Shown: piece after piece, positions 16,595-26,768 of the stretch | How the letters are laid out: every line of letters begins with the position of its first letter | How positions within the stretch are numbered: position 1 is the stretch's first letter | Assembly (NCBI GenBank): GCA_029267335.1 | Contig: JAJUJC010000001.1 | Span: 558,001 to 622,000 of the forward strand | DNA length: 64,000 bases | Source of the DNA: Intestinibacillus massiliensis | GTDB lineage: Bacteria; Bacillota; Clostridia; Oscillospirales; Butyricicoccaceae | Reading direction: 5' to 3' | The notes under the pieces: generated by a model | The model's database searches: none | Seen by the model: the letters and a program-made list of their open reading frames with translations, nothing else | Told to the model about the DNA's origin: nothing | Translations under genes and position numbers: made by a program

Positions 16595-17623
16595 TTGAAA
16601 ACCAGTGATTTTAATTTTGATCTTCCCGAGCGTCTAATCGCGCAGCACCCGCTTGAAAAGCGCGATGCATCCCGTCTGCTCGTGCTCAATCGCGCGGATG
16701 GCCGCGTGCAGCACCACCATTTCACCGAGCTGATCGACTACCTTCAGCCGGGCGATACGCTTGTCATGAACAATTCCCGCGTCATCCCCGCGCGCCTGAT
16801 GGGCTCTGCCGAGGGACGCACAACGCCCATTGAGGTTGTGCTGCTCACCGATAAGGGCGACGGCGTGTGGGAATGCCTGACCCGTCCGGGCAAAAAAACG
16901 CGCGAGGGTGTGCGCCTGTCGTTCGGCGACGGACTGCTGACCGCCGAGGTCGAATCGGTCGACCCCGAAAGCGGCAACCGCATGATCCGTTTCCACTATG
17001 AGGGCGTATTTCTCGAGCTGCTCGAAAAGCTCGGTACGATGCCTCTTCCGCCCTATATTAAGGAAAAACTGGACGATCAGGAGCGTTATCAAACGGTCTA
17101 CTCCAAGACCCCCGGTTCCGCCGCCGCACCGACCGCCGGACTGCATTTCACCAAGGAACTGCTTGCCCGCATCGCGGAGAAGGGCGTGAACCTCGCGTAT
17201 GTCACGCTGCATGTCGGTCTGGGTACCTTCCGTCCGGTCAAGGTCGAGGATGTGACCGCGCATAAAATGCATTCGGAATACTACATCATGGACGAGGACA
17301 CCGCGGCGCTCATCAACCGCACCAAGGAGCAGGGACATCAGGTCTTCGCGGTCGGCACGACCGCATGCCGCACGCTCGAAACCATCGCGGATGACAACGG
17401 TCGTGTGCGCGCGCAGTCCGGTTGGACGGATATTTTCATCTATCCGGGCTATCGCTTCAAGCTGATCGACCATCTCATCACGAATTTCCATCTGCCGGAA
17501 TCCACACTCATGATGCTCGTTTCCGCATTCGCCTCGCGCGATATGATTATGGATGCCTATCATCAGGCGATTGAGCAGGAATACCGCTTCTTCTCGTTCG
17601 GGGACAGCATGCTCATTTATTGA
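16595..17623 (+). CDS. queA: tRNA preQ1(34) S-adenosylmethionine ribosyltransferase-isomerase
   Basis: QueA transfers and rearranges the ribosyl group of SAM onto preQ1 in tRNA to make epoxyqueuosine. Family marks: [20 protein letters not shown]-type start (here [15 protein letters not shown]), [42 protein letters not shown] and [15 protein letters not shown]. 342 aa, full length. The start codon is TTG at 16595 with AAAGGA upstream. No RuvAB or Tgt gene is adjacent. Confidence 0.96.
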   Translation: MKTSDFNFDLPERLIAQHPLEKRDASRLLVLNRADGRVQHHHFTELIDYLQPGDTLVMNNSRVIPARLMGSAEGRTTPIEVVLLTDKGDGVWECLTRPGKKTREGVRLSFGDGLLTAEVESVDPESGNRMIRFHYEGVFLELLEKLGTMPLPPYIKEKLDDQERYQTVYSKTPGSAAAPTAGLHFTKELLARIAEKGVNLAYVTLHVGLGTFRPVKVEDVTAHKMHSEYYIMDEDTAALINRTKEQGHQVFAVGTTACRTLETIADDNGRVRAQSGWTDIFIYPGYRFKLIDHLITNFHLPESTLMMLVSAFASRDMIMDAYHQAIEQEYRFFSFGDSMLIY

Positions 17624-17641
17624 GGCACCCGCTGTGCAGCA

Positions 17642-17893
17642 TCAGCCGAGCAGCAGCGCAATCGGCAGCGTCGCGATGCATGCAAGCGCACCGACCGTGA
17701 GCAGCACCGCGCATGGCAGTACGATCGCGCACAGCGCATACCCGATATACACATGGCGACTCAGCCATTGTTGCCATTTTGTGCCGCGCGGCGGCTGCTC
17801 CCGATGATAAAAGCTGTGGACATCAAACGGCAAGTGCACGATCACGTCGGTCGGTTCGTGTTCGCCGCATGGCAGTACGATCGTGTTGGTCAT
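17642..17893 (-). CDS. Small membrane protein (83 aa), unknown
   Basis: A perfect AGGAGG precedes the ATG at 17893. The N-terminal half is soluble, with CGEHEPTDVIVHLPFDVHSF. The C-terminal half has one or two hydrophobic helices (YIGYALCAIVLPCAVLLTVG, ALACIATLPIALLLG). No family is recognised. It is convergent with queA, with 18 bp between the stops. Confidence 0.65.
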   Translation of the reverse strand: MTNTIVLPCGEHEPTDVIVHLPFDVHSFYHREQPPRGTKWQQWLSRHVYIGYALCAIVLPCAVLLTVGALACIATLPIALLLG

Positions 17894-18065
17894 GTTATAT
17901 GACCTCCTTTCCTGCTTTCATCCTAGCACCACCGCTATAAAATCGGGAAAAGGGTGCGCGGTATCCACATCAAGACTGTATAAAAAGCAGACATCGAAGC
18001 AAGGAAATTCGATGTCTGCTTTTGTTTTATTATAGTTGCAAACAAATATTTCGGTGATAGGGCAA

Positions 18066-18098
18066 AGAAAAAAGAGCCGGAAACCCGGCTCTTTTTTT
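18066..18098 (-). terminator. Terminator of the pfk gene
   Basis: Hairpin AAAGAGCCGG / CCGGCTCTTT with T-runs on both sides, 16 bp after the pfk stop. Confidence 0.9.
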
Positions 18099-18113
18099 GG
18101 GGGAAACAGACGC

Positions 18114-19355
18114 TTACACCTGCGCCTTGATCTTCTTGAGGTTTGCGAAACGCGGCAGACCGTTTTCCTTCGGGCCGACGTTCTCGCCGTTGATAAGCGG
18201 CAGCGCGTAGTCGACAAATGCCTGCGTTACGCCGTTGCCAGCCTCGTTGATCCACTCGCGCGGAACCTTCTTCTCGGTGTTTGCAACCTTGGACAGCGGC
18301 AGCAGCTCGATCTCGCACTTGTAGCCGTTCTCGTCGCGGGTGCACTTGAAGCCCGGCATGAAGTCGGTCTTGCCTGCGACAGCGTTCTCGACTGCAGCCT
18401 TACCGGACGCATAGGACTCGTCGACGTCGGTCTTGGACGCGCAATGTGCCGCGCAGCGCTGCAGCAGGGACAGTTCGATGCCGCGCACCTTACAGCCCAC
18501 CTTATTCTTCACGGTGTCTGCGAGCATTGCAGCCAGACCGCCAAGCTGTGCGTGGCCAAATCCGTCGGTCGCGGAGGTCTTTGCCTCGGAAACGAAGGAA
18601 CCGTCGGCATAGTGGATGCCCTCAGAAACCGCGACAAGGCAGTTGCCCTTTTCTTCATAGACGCGCTTGACATCTGCGAGGAACTTGTCCATGTCAAAAT
18701 CGGTCTCCGGAAGATAGATGAGATCCGGACCTGCGCCCTGCGCGGTGGCCAGACCTGCCGCAGCGGTCAGCCAACCTGCGTGACGACCCATGATCTCGAC
18801 GACGCAGACCATGCCGGTGTCATAGACGCGTGCATCCTGATAAATTTCCATGCAAGAGGTCGCAATATACTTTGCCGCAGAAGCGTAGCCCGGGCAGTGG
18901 TCGGTGCCGAAGAGGTCGTTGTCGATGGTCTTCGGGATGCCCATGACGCGGCACTCGTAGCCGGACTGCATCATAAACTTGGAAACCTTGTTGCAGGTAT
19001 CCATGGAGTCGTTGCCGCCGTTATAGAAGAAGTAGCGAATGTCGTACTTCTTGAAGATCTCGAGGATACGCTTGTAGTCGGTGTCGTCTACATCGGGATC
19101 CGCGAGCTTATAACGGCAGGAGCCGAGCGCGGAGGACGGGGTAAAGCGCAGCAGCGCGAGCTCATCGCGGTCTTCCTTATCGATGTCGTACAGCTCGTCG
19201 TTCAGCAGACCCTTGATGCCGTGCGCCATGCCGAACACGCGGGTGATCGACGGATTATCCAGCGCGGTCTCGAGCGCACCGAGAACCGAAGTGTTGATGA
19301 CCGAGGTCGGTCCACCCGACTGGCCGATTACGCAAGCGCCTTTGAGTTCACTCAT
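18114..19355 (-). CDS. 6-phosphofructokinase, pyrophosphate-type
   Basis: Phosphorylates fructose 6-phosphate. The active-site loop reads GGNDSMDT (residues 113-120) and PKTIDND (141-147). Lys in PKTIDND instead of Gly (PGTIDND) is the hallmark of pyrophosphate-dependent enzymes, so the donor is probably PPi and the reaction reversible. MGRHAGWL and the long form (413 aa) fit the PPi group. I choose the ATG at 19355; a TTG six bases further up (19361) is closer to the AGGAGG and may be used instead. Divergent from fba, the next glycolytic step. Confidence 0.92.
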   Translation of the reverse strand: MSELKGACVIGQSGGPTSVINTSVLGALETALDNPSITRVFGMAHGIKGLLNDELYDIDKEDRDELALLRFTPSSALGSCRYKLADPDVDDTDYKRILEIFKKYDIRYFFYNGGNDSMDTCNKVSKFMMQSGYECRVMGIPKTIDNDLFGTDHCPGYASAAKYIATSCMEIYQDARVYDTGMVCVVEIMGRHAGWLTAAAGLATAQGAGPDLIYLPETDFDMDKFLADVKRVYEEKGNCLVAVSEGIHYADGSFVSEAKTSATDGFGHAQLGGLAAMLADTVKNKVGCKVRGIELSLLQRCAAHCASKTDVDESYASGKAAVENAVAGKTDFMPGFKCTRDENGYKCEIELLPLSKVANTEKKVPREWINEAGNGVTQAFVDYALPLINGENVGPKENGLPRFANLKKIKAQV

Positions 19356-19419
19356 AATCAAAAAAACCTCCTAAATACCTCGTAGAACAGCCTACTTCGC
19401 CGTTTACTTTTCTTAAAAA

Positions 19420-19448
19420 AGGATACCATAAGTTGTGCCAAAAATCAA
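19420..19448 (-). promoter_or_regulatory. Promoter of the pfk gene
   Basis: TTGATT (complement of 19443-19448), 17 bp, TATCCT (complement of 19420-19425). Confidence 0.6.
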
Positions 19449-19508
19449 TTCATTATTATGCATTTTTGCAGAATAAGGACGAATTTTTACAAAATTACAA
19501 GTAATGCC

Positions 19509-19537
19509 TTGATTTTAACGCACATGACTGGTAAAAT
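19509..19537 (+). promoter_or_regulatory. Promoter of fba
   Basis: TTGATT (19509-19514), 17-bp spacer, TAAAAT (19532-19537), 64 bp before the fba ATG. Confidence 0.6.
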
Positions 19538-19601
19538 AGCAATAGCTTCTCCGTGAGGGGCGCAATTTTTGAAAATCTTTATTTTGAAGGGAAGATAGAA
19601 C

Positions 19602-20534
19602 ATGCCATTAGTAACTACTACCGAGATGTTCAAGAAGGCGTATGCTGGCGGTTATGCCATCGGTGCTTTCAACGTGAACAACATGGAGATCGTCCAGGGT
19701 ATCACCGAGGCTTGCCAGGAGCAGAAGGCTCCGGTCATCCTGCAGGTTTCCAAGGGCGCACGCGCTTATGCAAACCACACCTATCTGATCAAGATGGTTG
19801 AGGCTGCAGTCATCGAGTGCCCGGACATTCCGATCGCTCTGCATCTGGATCACGGCTCTGACTTCGAGATCTGCAAGTCCTGCATCGACGGTGGCTTCTC
19901 CTCCGTTATGTTCGACGGCTCTCACCTCCCCTATGAGGAGAACGTCAAGGTTGCAAAGCAGGTCGCTGAGTATGCGCATGCACACGGTGTTGTCGTTGAG
20001 GCGGAGCTGGGTCAGCTCGCAGGCGTCGAGGACGACGTAAAGGCTGAGGAGCATCAGTACACCGATCCGGCGCAGGTTCAGGACTTCGTCGAGAGAACCG
20101 GCGTTGACTCCCTCGCAATCGCGATCGGCACCTCCCACGGCGCTTATAAGTTCAAGCCGGGTCAGAACCCGCAGCTGCGCTTCGACATCCTCGAGGATGT
20201 TTCCCGTCGTCTGCCGGAGTTCCCGATCGTTCTGCACGGTTCCTCTTCGGTTCCGCAGGACTTCGTTGCTAAGGTCAACCAGTACGGCGGTGCAATGCCC
20301 GACGCGATCGGTATCCCGGAAGAGATGCTGCGCGAGGCTGCTAAGGGCGCTGTGTGCAAGATCAACATCGACTCCGACATCCGTCTGGCGATCACCGCGG
20401 CGATCCGTGAGCACTTCACGCTGCATCCGGCGGATTTCGATCCCCGTCAGTACCTCAAGCCCGCTCGTCAGGCTGTCAAGGACATGGTTGCTCACAAGCT
20501 GGTCAACGTTCTGGGCTGCAACGGCAAGGCGTAA
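19602..20534 (+). CDS. fba: Class II fructose-bisphosphate aldolase
   Basis: Zn-dependent cleavage of fructose 1,6-bisphosphate. Family marks: YAIGAFNVNNMEIVQGI, HLDHGSDFE with catalytic Asp83 and Zn-ligand His84, VEAELGQLAGVEDDV, IGTSHGAYKF and VLHGSSSVP (second Zn His). 310 aa. The ATG at 19602 has GAAGGGAAG upstream. Codon use is strongly biased, as for a highly expressed gene. Divergent from the PPi-type pfk. Confidence 0.96.
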   Translation: MPLVTTTEMFKKAYAGGYAIGAFNVNNMEIVQGITEACQEQKAPVILQVSKGARAYANHTYLIKMVEAAVIECPDIPIALHLDHGSDFEICKSCIDGGFSSVMFDGSHLPYEENVKVAKQVAEYAHAHGVVVEAELGQLAGVEDDVKAEEHQYTDPAQVQDFVERTGVDSLAIAIGTSHGAYKFKPGQNPQLRFDILEDVSRRLPEFPIVLHGSSSVPQDFVAKVNQYGGAMPDAIGIPEEMLREAAKGAVCKINIDSDIRLAITAAIREHFTLHPADFDPRQYLKPARQAVKDMVAHKLVNVLGCNGKA

Positions 20535-20554
20535 TCTATCCCCTTCGTAAAAAA

Positions 20555-20589
20555 TACAGCGCGCCGCTCAATGAGCGACGCGCTGTTTT
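20555..20589. terminator. Bidirectional terminator (fba / PflX-like gene)
   Basis: Hairpin CAGCGCGCCGCT / AGCGACGCGCTG followed by TTTTC, with A-run on the other side, between convergent genes. Confidence 0.85.
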
Positions 20590-21485
20590 CATGTCTTCTG
20601 CACTCCCTCTCCGTTCCACACGGGGATAAAGCTCTCCCCGATTGCTTCTCCCTCCTGCGTGTAACCGCTCAATCCGAGCGACGCAAACCACTCGACCGCC
20701 TCGTCATACTCCGCATCCGTGACTGTGCGGTCGATTTCCGGATAGCATTCTGCCACGCCACAGGGCGTATACTGCCGCATCAGACTGACGAGGATGTGGT
20801 CGCCAAAGCGTTCCGCGAGATGCCGCAGCACCTGTGCGGTGTCTCCGCCGAATGTGGGCAGCATCAGATGTCGCACAAGCACGCCGCGCTTGAGCAGACC
20901 GTTTCCGTTGAACATCGGCGTACCGGTCTGGCGCAGCATTTCCGCAACTGCGTCCGACGCGACCTCAAAATAATCCGCCGCACCCGAGTAACGCGCCGCG
21001 TAATAGCTGCTGTAATATTTAAAATCCGGCAGATATACATCGACCAAGCCGTCAAGCAGCCGCAGCGTGTCCACGCATTCATAGCCGCCGCAGTTGTAGA
21101 CGACAGGCAGATGCAGCCCCTCTGCGTGGGCACGGCGCAGGGCTGCAACGATTTGCGGCGCATAGTGGCTCGGCGTGACCAGATCGAGTGTCGCCGCGCC
21201 CTGTTTCTGTAACTCCATAAAAATCTCCGCGAGCCGCTCGACCGAGACGGGCAGACCGCTCTCGTGCGGTCCGCTGATCGCGCGGTTTTGACAATAGACA
21301 CAGCCCAACGTGCAGTGTGAAAAAAAGACCGTGCCCGCGCCGTGTTCTCCCGCAAGACAAGGCTCTTCCCACGGGTGCAGCGCCGCACGCGCCACATACA
21401 CGGTATCGTCCGCTCCGCAGAACCCGCGCTCGCCCGCCGCACGGTTGACGCCGCACCGCCGCGGGCACAAAGTACATGCCCCCAT
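20589..21485 (-). CDS. Radical SAM protein, PflX-like (COG1313)
   Basis: The radical SAM cluster motif CTLGCVYCQN puts Cys58, Cys62 and Cys65 in CxxxCxxC. An extra N-terminal Cys set (Cys4, Cys7, Cys11, Cys23 in GACTLCPRRCG and GFCGAD) suggests another metal site. The order of motifs and length (298 aa) match the uncharacterised PflX/COG1313 group related to pyruvate formate-lyase activases; its substrate is unknown. ATG at 21485 with AAGGGGGG. It follows ridA with a terminator between, so may be transcribed separately. Confidence 0.85.
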   Translation of the reverse strand: MGACTLCPRRCGVNRAAGERGFCGADDTVYVARAALHPWEEPCLAGEHGAGTVFFSHCTLGCVYCQNRAISGPHESGLPVSVERLAEIFMELQKQGAATLDLVTPSHYAPQIVAALRRAHAEGLHLPVVYNCGGYECVDTLRLLDGLVDVYLPDFKYYSSYYAARYSGAADYFEVASDAVAEMLRQTGTPMFNGNGLLKRGVLVRHLMLPTFGGDTAQVLRHLAERFGDHILVSLMRQYTPCGVAECYPEIDRTVTDAEYDEAVEWFASLGLSGYTQEGEAIGESFIPVWNGEGVQKT

Positions 21486-21512
21486 GTTCCGTTTTCCCCC
21501 CCTTTTCCAACG

Positions 21513-21544
21513 AAAAGAGGGAACGCGTAAAACACGTTCCCTCT
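21513..21544 (-). terminator. Terminator after ridA
   Basis: Hairpin AGAGGGAACG / CGTTCCCTCT with TTTTC following on the minus strand, 17 bp after the ridA stop. Confidence 0.8.
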
Positions 21545-21560
21545 CGCTTGCTGCATTCGC

Positions 21561-21938
21561 TCACTTGACGGCGATGACTTCCACTTCGACCTTCGCGCCC
21601 TTGGGCAGTCCTGCGACCGCCACGCACGAACGTGCCGGTGCATTTTCCGGAAAATACTTTCCATAGACCGCGTTGAACGCCTGAAAATCCGCAAGGTCCG
21701 CAAGGAAGCAGGTGGTTTTGACGACGTGGTCAAAGCCGACGCCGGCCTCCGCAAGCACCGCTTGAAGATTCTTCATGACGCGTTCCGCTTGCACCTCAAT
21801 CGTGCCCGCGACCAGTTCGCCGGTCTGAGGGTCGATCGGGATCTGACCCGAGCAGTAAATCGTGCCGTTTACCTCGATCGCCTGCGAATACGGTCCGATC
21901 GCCTTAGGCGCCAGAACCGTGGAAATAACCTGTTTCAT
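21561..21938 (-). CDS. ridA: RidA family reactive-intermediate deaminase
   Basis: Hydrolyses reactive enamine/imine intermediates. 125 aa with the family signatures GPYSQAIEVNGTIYCSGQIP, MKNLQAVLAEAGVGFDHVVK, TTCFLADLADF and ARSCVAVAGLPKGAKVEVE, including the substrate-binding Arg. A GGGAGG site precedes the ATG. It is 27 bp downstream of typA in the same direction, so probably co-transcribed with it. Confidence 0.94.
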   Translation of the reverse strand: MKQVISTVLAPKAIGPYSQAIEVNGTIYCSGQIPIDPQTGELVAGTIEVQAERVMKNLQAVLAEAGVGFDHVVKTTCFLADLADFQAFNAVYGKYFPENAPARSCVAVAGLPKGAKVEVEVIAVK

Positions 21939-21965
21939 CGTACTTTGACCTCCCGTCAGTTGAAA

Positions 21966-23789
<1,824 letters not shown>

Positions 23790-24017
23790 AGTTCCTCCCA
23801 GAAAGGATTACTTTCTTTTCCAGTCAATTTAATGTACCTTACTATTATACTCTGCAAAAAGTGCGTTTTCCAGACATGGAATGTTCAAATTTTTGGGCGA
23901 CGGACTGAAAAAAACTGTGCGATACGCTTTTCCCGCCGCTTTGTACCGCGCACGGTACCGCTCGGATGCGCCATACCGCACATGAGAAAAAAATTTCTTG
24001 TTTTGGGTAAAAGCTAC

Positions 24018-24046
24018 TTGACAGCATCCTTTTTTTTCGATATAAT
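24018..24046 (+). promoter_or_regulatory. Promoter of the first tRNA-Gln gene
   Basis: Perfect TTGACA (24018-24023), 17 bp, TATAAT (24041-24046), 41 bp before the tRNA. Confidence 0.85.
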
Positions 24047-24087
24047 ACTCGTTGTCAGCCATGGTCAATCGTGTGCAAAATGAAAAT

Positions 24088-24161
24088 AGCCGGATTGTGT
24101 AAAGGTAGCACGACAGACTCTGACTCTGTTTGTGAGGGTTCGAATCCTTCTCCGGCTGCCA
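24088..24161 (+). tRNA. tRNA-Gln (anticodon CTG), copy 1
   Basis: A 74-nt cloverleaf with encoded CCA. Acceptor AGCCGGA / TCCGGCT, anticodon arm ACAGA-CTCTGAC-TCTGT with anticodon CTG, T-loop TTCGAAT. Identical to copy 2. Confidence 0.95.
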
Positions 24162-24163
24162 CT

Positions 24164-24195
24164 AAACCATCGTAACATTACGGTGGTTTTCTTTT
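24164..24195 (+). terminator. Terminator between the two tRNA-Gln genes
   Basis: Hairpin AAACCATCGTA / TACGGTGGTTT followed by a T-rich run, so copy 1 is its own transcription unit. Confidence 0.8.
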
Positions 24196-24227
24196 TGCAA
24201 AAATCGCAAGTTTTTTAATTTTTCCTC

Positions 24228-24256
24228 TTGACGAATGTCGAAAAGCATGATATTAT
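24228..24256 (+). promoter_or_regulatory. Promoter of the second tRNA-Gln gene
   Basis: TTGACG (24228-24233), 17 bp, TATTAT (24251-24256). Its sequence differs from the first promoter, so only the tRNA body is duplicated. Confidence 0.7.
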
Positions 24257-24301
24257 ATATTTCGTCGTTTGGGAACGCTTCCCTGTCAGACAGCATTGCA
24301 T

Positions 24302-24375
24302 AGCCGGATTGTGTAAAGGTAGCACGACAGACTCTGACTCTGTTTGTGAGGGTTCGAATCCTTCTCCGGCTGCCA
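24302..24375 (+). tRNA. tRNA-Gln (anticodon CTG), copy 2
   Basis: Identical over 74 nt to copy 1. It is separated by only 4 nt from the following tRNA-Pro, with which it must be co-transcribed. Confidence 0.95.
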
Positions 24376-24379
24376 ACTT

Positions 24380-24456
24380 CGAGGTGTGGCTCAGCTTGGT
24401 AGAGCGCTTCGTTCGGGACGAAGAGGCCGCAGGTTCAAATCCTGTCACCTCGACCA
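24380..24456 (+). tRNA. tRNA-Pro (anticodon CGG)
   Basis: A 77-nt cloverleaf with CCA. Acceptor CGAGGTG / CACCTCG, anticodon stem CTTCG / CGAAG around loop TTCGGGA with anticodon CGG. It complements the tRNA-Pro (TGG) at 7612-7687. Confidence 0.95.
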
Positions 24457-24494
24457 AAAGCCGTTCTTTCTTTTCAGAAAGAACGGCTTTTTTT
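24457..24494 (+). terminator. Terminator of the tRNA-Gln/tRNA-Pro unit
   Basis: Hairpin AAAGCCGTTCTTTC / GAAAGAACGGCTTT followed by a T7 run. Confidence 0.92.
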
Positions 24495-25071
24495 CGTATC
24501 CACCCGCGAGATACCTGATGGGATGGTGAATGCTGATTTGCGTTATAAGAAAGTCGAACGACTCTATCAAAAATACTTCCGACTCCTCTTAAAAGTTGCC
24601 CGTGACAGTACCGATGACCCCTATCTGGCAATGGTACATGCCGATGCATCCGTTTGATCTGGGCAAAAGCAATGGTCGTGTATTATATGAAGCAGGCGTT
24701 ACAGGCTCGCCGGACGTTACCAAAACATAGGTCTCTGCCAATATTCAGTGTTGCTGCGGCGGTTACTGGCATGATGTTCCCTGCAGCTATGTGGATTCAT
24801 ACTATGAACACCAATACTGCCTCTTTCCAGCGCGTGTTCTATGTGCAAAAAATACCTTTACCGCATGCCAGTGCTGTATATTTGCTCTGTCGGAAACACT
24901 GCCTATTCCGAGACTTTTAATCCCGGCTCAACTTGCTACGCATCAGTGATCCCCGCATCAATACTTAATAAATAACCACTCAAAACTTCCCGCATTAGTT
25001 TGCGGGAAGTTTTTATTTTTTGTAGAATTTCGGGTAACTTGCACGGTATATGTAAAAAAGGTGGTATACTG
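24495..25071. other. Gap without a recognised gene
   Basis: Short plus-strand frames, for example one with DLRYKKVERLYQKYFRLLLK at about 24530-24600, look like a coding remnant of unknown family. A terminator-like hairpin (AACTTCCCGCA / TGCGGGAAGTT, T-rich tail) sits at 24984-25020. Nothing else is supported. Confidence 0.4.
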
Positions 25072-25384
25072 ATGTCTTATTTAATTGGCACCGTTGGCAG
25101 AAATCTTAAAATGTATCGCATCTGGACTGACACCGCAATCTCTTGCACTCAGTTGTGATCTCGAGCCGTCCCTGATCGGCAAAATAGAGCCGTGCTCGCA
25201 TAATGCTTCTTTGTGCACGTTGCACCGCATTTCACAAACGCTCCATGTTCCCACCTATGCGCTGTTTCACGAATCCGATCCCACCGACCAATATAGTACG
25301 ATCAACCACTACCTGACCCGCAACCTCACCGCTGACACGGCGCTGCGCCCCTGTAAGCCGCAGCAGCTCTCGCGTCCTCGATAG
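25072..25384 (+). pseudogene. Frameshifted XRE-type regulator
   Basis: An ATG at 25072 with an AAAGGTGG site gives MSYLIGTVGRNLKMYRI, the start of a Cro/CI-type protein, and stops at 25159. The expected continuation is in another frame: GLTPQSLALSCDLEPSLIGK, then SLCTLHRISQTLHVPTYALF. One frameshift near 25120 joins them into a normal helix-turn-helix of the plant-pathogen-type XRE pattern. The downstream frame alone (from 25085) lacks the first helix and a ribosome-binding site. Confidence 0.65.
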
Positions 25385-25489
25385 CGCGCTGCTTGAAAAA
25401 ACACCGTATTGGACATTGAGCGCGGCGCTTGCTGATACAAAAGCGCACAAAGCATCGGATATCATGCTTTGTGCGCTTGAAAATGAACC

Positions 25490-26701
25490 TTATTTGGTAT
25501 GGTCGAGTAACCGCGCGACCTCGGGAAACGGCGCGAGCGACCGCCGCAGCACGCCCTTCATATGCGCGATCGCGACGCCGTAATTTGTGACAGGCACACC
25601 CTGATCCGCGCAGCATTGCAGCCGATAACGAATCTCACGCGGATTCAGCATGCACGCGCCGCAGTGAATGACGAGCCGGTACGCGGTCACGTCGTCAGGA
25701 AACTCCGTGCCCGATGTCCAGTGATAGTCAAGCTGTGCGCGCGTGTGCTCGTGTAACCACCGCGGCAGCTTGACCGTGCCGATATCGTCGCACTGGCGAT
25801 GATGCGTGCAGCCTTCGGAGATCAGCACGCGGTCGCCGTCCCGCAGGCGGTCGATTGCGGCGGCGCCCGCGACCTGCTGCGGCAGGTCGCCCTTCATGCG
25901 CGCCATCAAAATTGAAAAGGAGGTCAGCGGCACGTTGTCCGGCGTGTCGCGGCTGACGCGCTCGAATGCCTGACTGTCCGTGATGACGAGTCGCGGCGGC
26001 GTGTGCAGCATGGCGAGCGCAGTCGGCAGCTCGGTCTCGCGTGTCACGACCGGGATCGCACCGTGCTCGAGCATGTCACGGATCGCCTGCTGCTGCGGTA
26101 AAATCAGACGTCCCTTGGGCGCGGCGGAGTCGATCGGCACAACGAGCACACCGGTCTCCCCCGTGCGGAACAGATCGCCGCACAGAGAGCGTTCCGGTTC
26201 CTCCTGCGCCGCAAGGTGCGCAATTTTCTCCTTCAGGTCGTGGATGCCCGCACTGGTCCGCGCACTCACCCAAACGGTATGCTCCGCCGCATCCGGTATC
26301 TGTTCCAACAGATCGCTCTTATTCCAGACCAGCACATAGGGCAAATGCTTCGCGCGAAACAGTGCGAGCAGTTCCTCGTCCGCCTCGCGCATCCCTTCCG
26401 CCGCATCCACGACCAGTACCGCGACGTCGGTTTTGTTGAGCACCTGCCGTGTTTTGCGCACGCGCAGTTCTCCGAGCGCGCCCTCATCGTCGATACCCGG
26501 CGTGTCAATGACCATAACCGGTCCCATTGGCAGTAGCTCCATCGCCTTATAGACCGGATCGGTCGTCGTGCCCTTGACCTCGGACACGATCGCGAGATTT
26601 TGTCCGGTCACCGCATTGACCACACTGGATTTTCCCGCATTGCGCCGTCCGAAAAACGCGATGTGTACGCGTTCGCCGGACGGAGTCGCATTGAGACTCA
26701 T
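25490..26701 (-). CDS. hydF: [FeFe]-hydrogenase maturation GTPase HydF
   Basis: HydF is the scaffold on which the 2Fe subcluster of the H-cluster is completed before transfer to the hydrogenase. The N-terminal GTPase has the P-loop GRRNAGKSS (residues 18-26), DTPGID and NKSD. The C-terminal part has the FeS ligands CTHHRQC and HCGACMLN. 403 aa, full length. A GAGGTGAAT site precedes the ATG. It is the third gene of hydE-hydG-hydF, 67 bp after hydG. The hydrogenase structural gene is not in this window. Confidence 0.96.
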   Translation of the reverse strand: MSLNATPSGERVHIAFFGRRNAGKSSVVNAVTGQNLAIVSEVKGTTTDPVYKAMELLPMGPVMVIDTPGIDDEGALGELRVRKTRQVLNKTDVAVLVVDAAEGMREADEELLALFRAKHLPYVLVWNKSDLLEQIPDAAEHTVWVSARTSAGIHDLKEKIAHLAAQEEPERSLCGDLFRTGETGVLVVPIDSAAPKGRLILPQQQAIRDMLEHGAIPVVTRETELPTALAMLHTPPRLVITDSQAFERVSRDTPDNVPLTSFSILMARMKGDLPQQVAGAAAIDRLRDGDRVLISEGCTHHRQCDDIGTVKLPRWLHEHTRAQLDYHWTSGTEFPDDVTAYRLVIHCGACMLNPREIRYRLQCCADQGVPVTNYGVAIAHMKGVLRRSLAPFPEVARLLDHTK

Positions 26702-26768
26702 ATCGAATTCACCTCATCTTCTTTTTCAAAAAGGGCGTGCGGCAACCAAAGCCGCACGCCCTTGTGCG

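Noticed and set aside
24088-24375. Repeated tRNA-Gln bodies considered as attachment sites of an integrated element
   Set aside because: The DNA between them is only a terminator and a promoter; there is no integrase or cargo.
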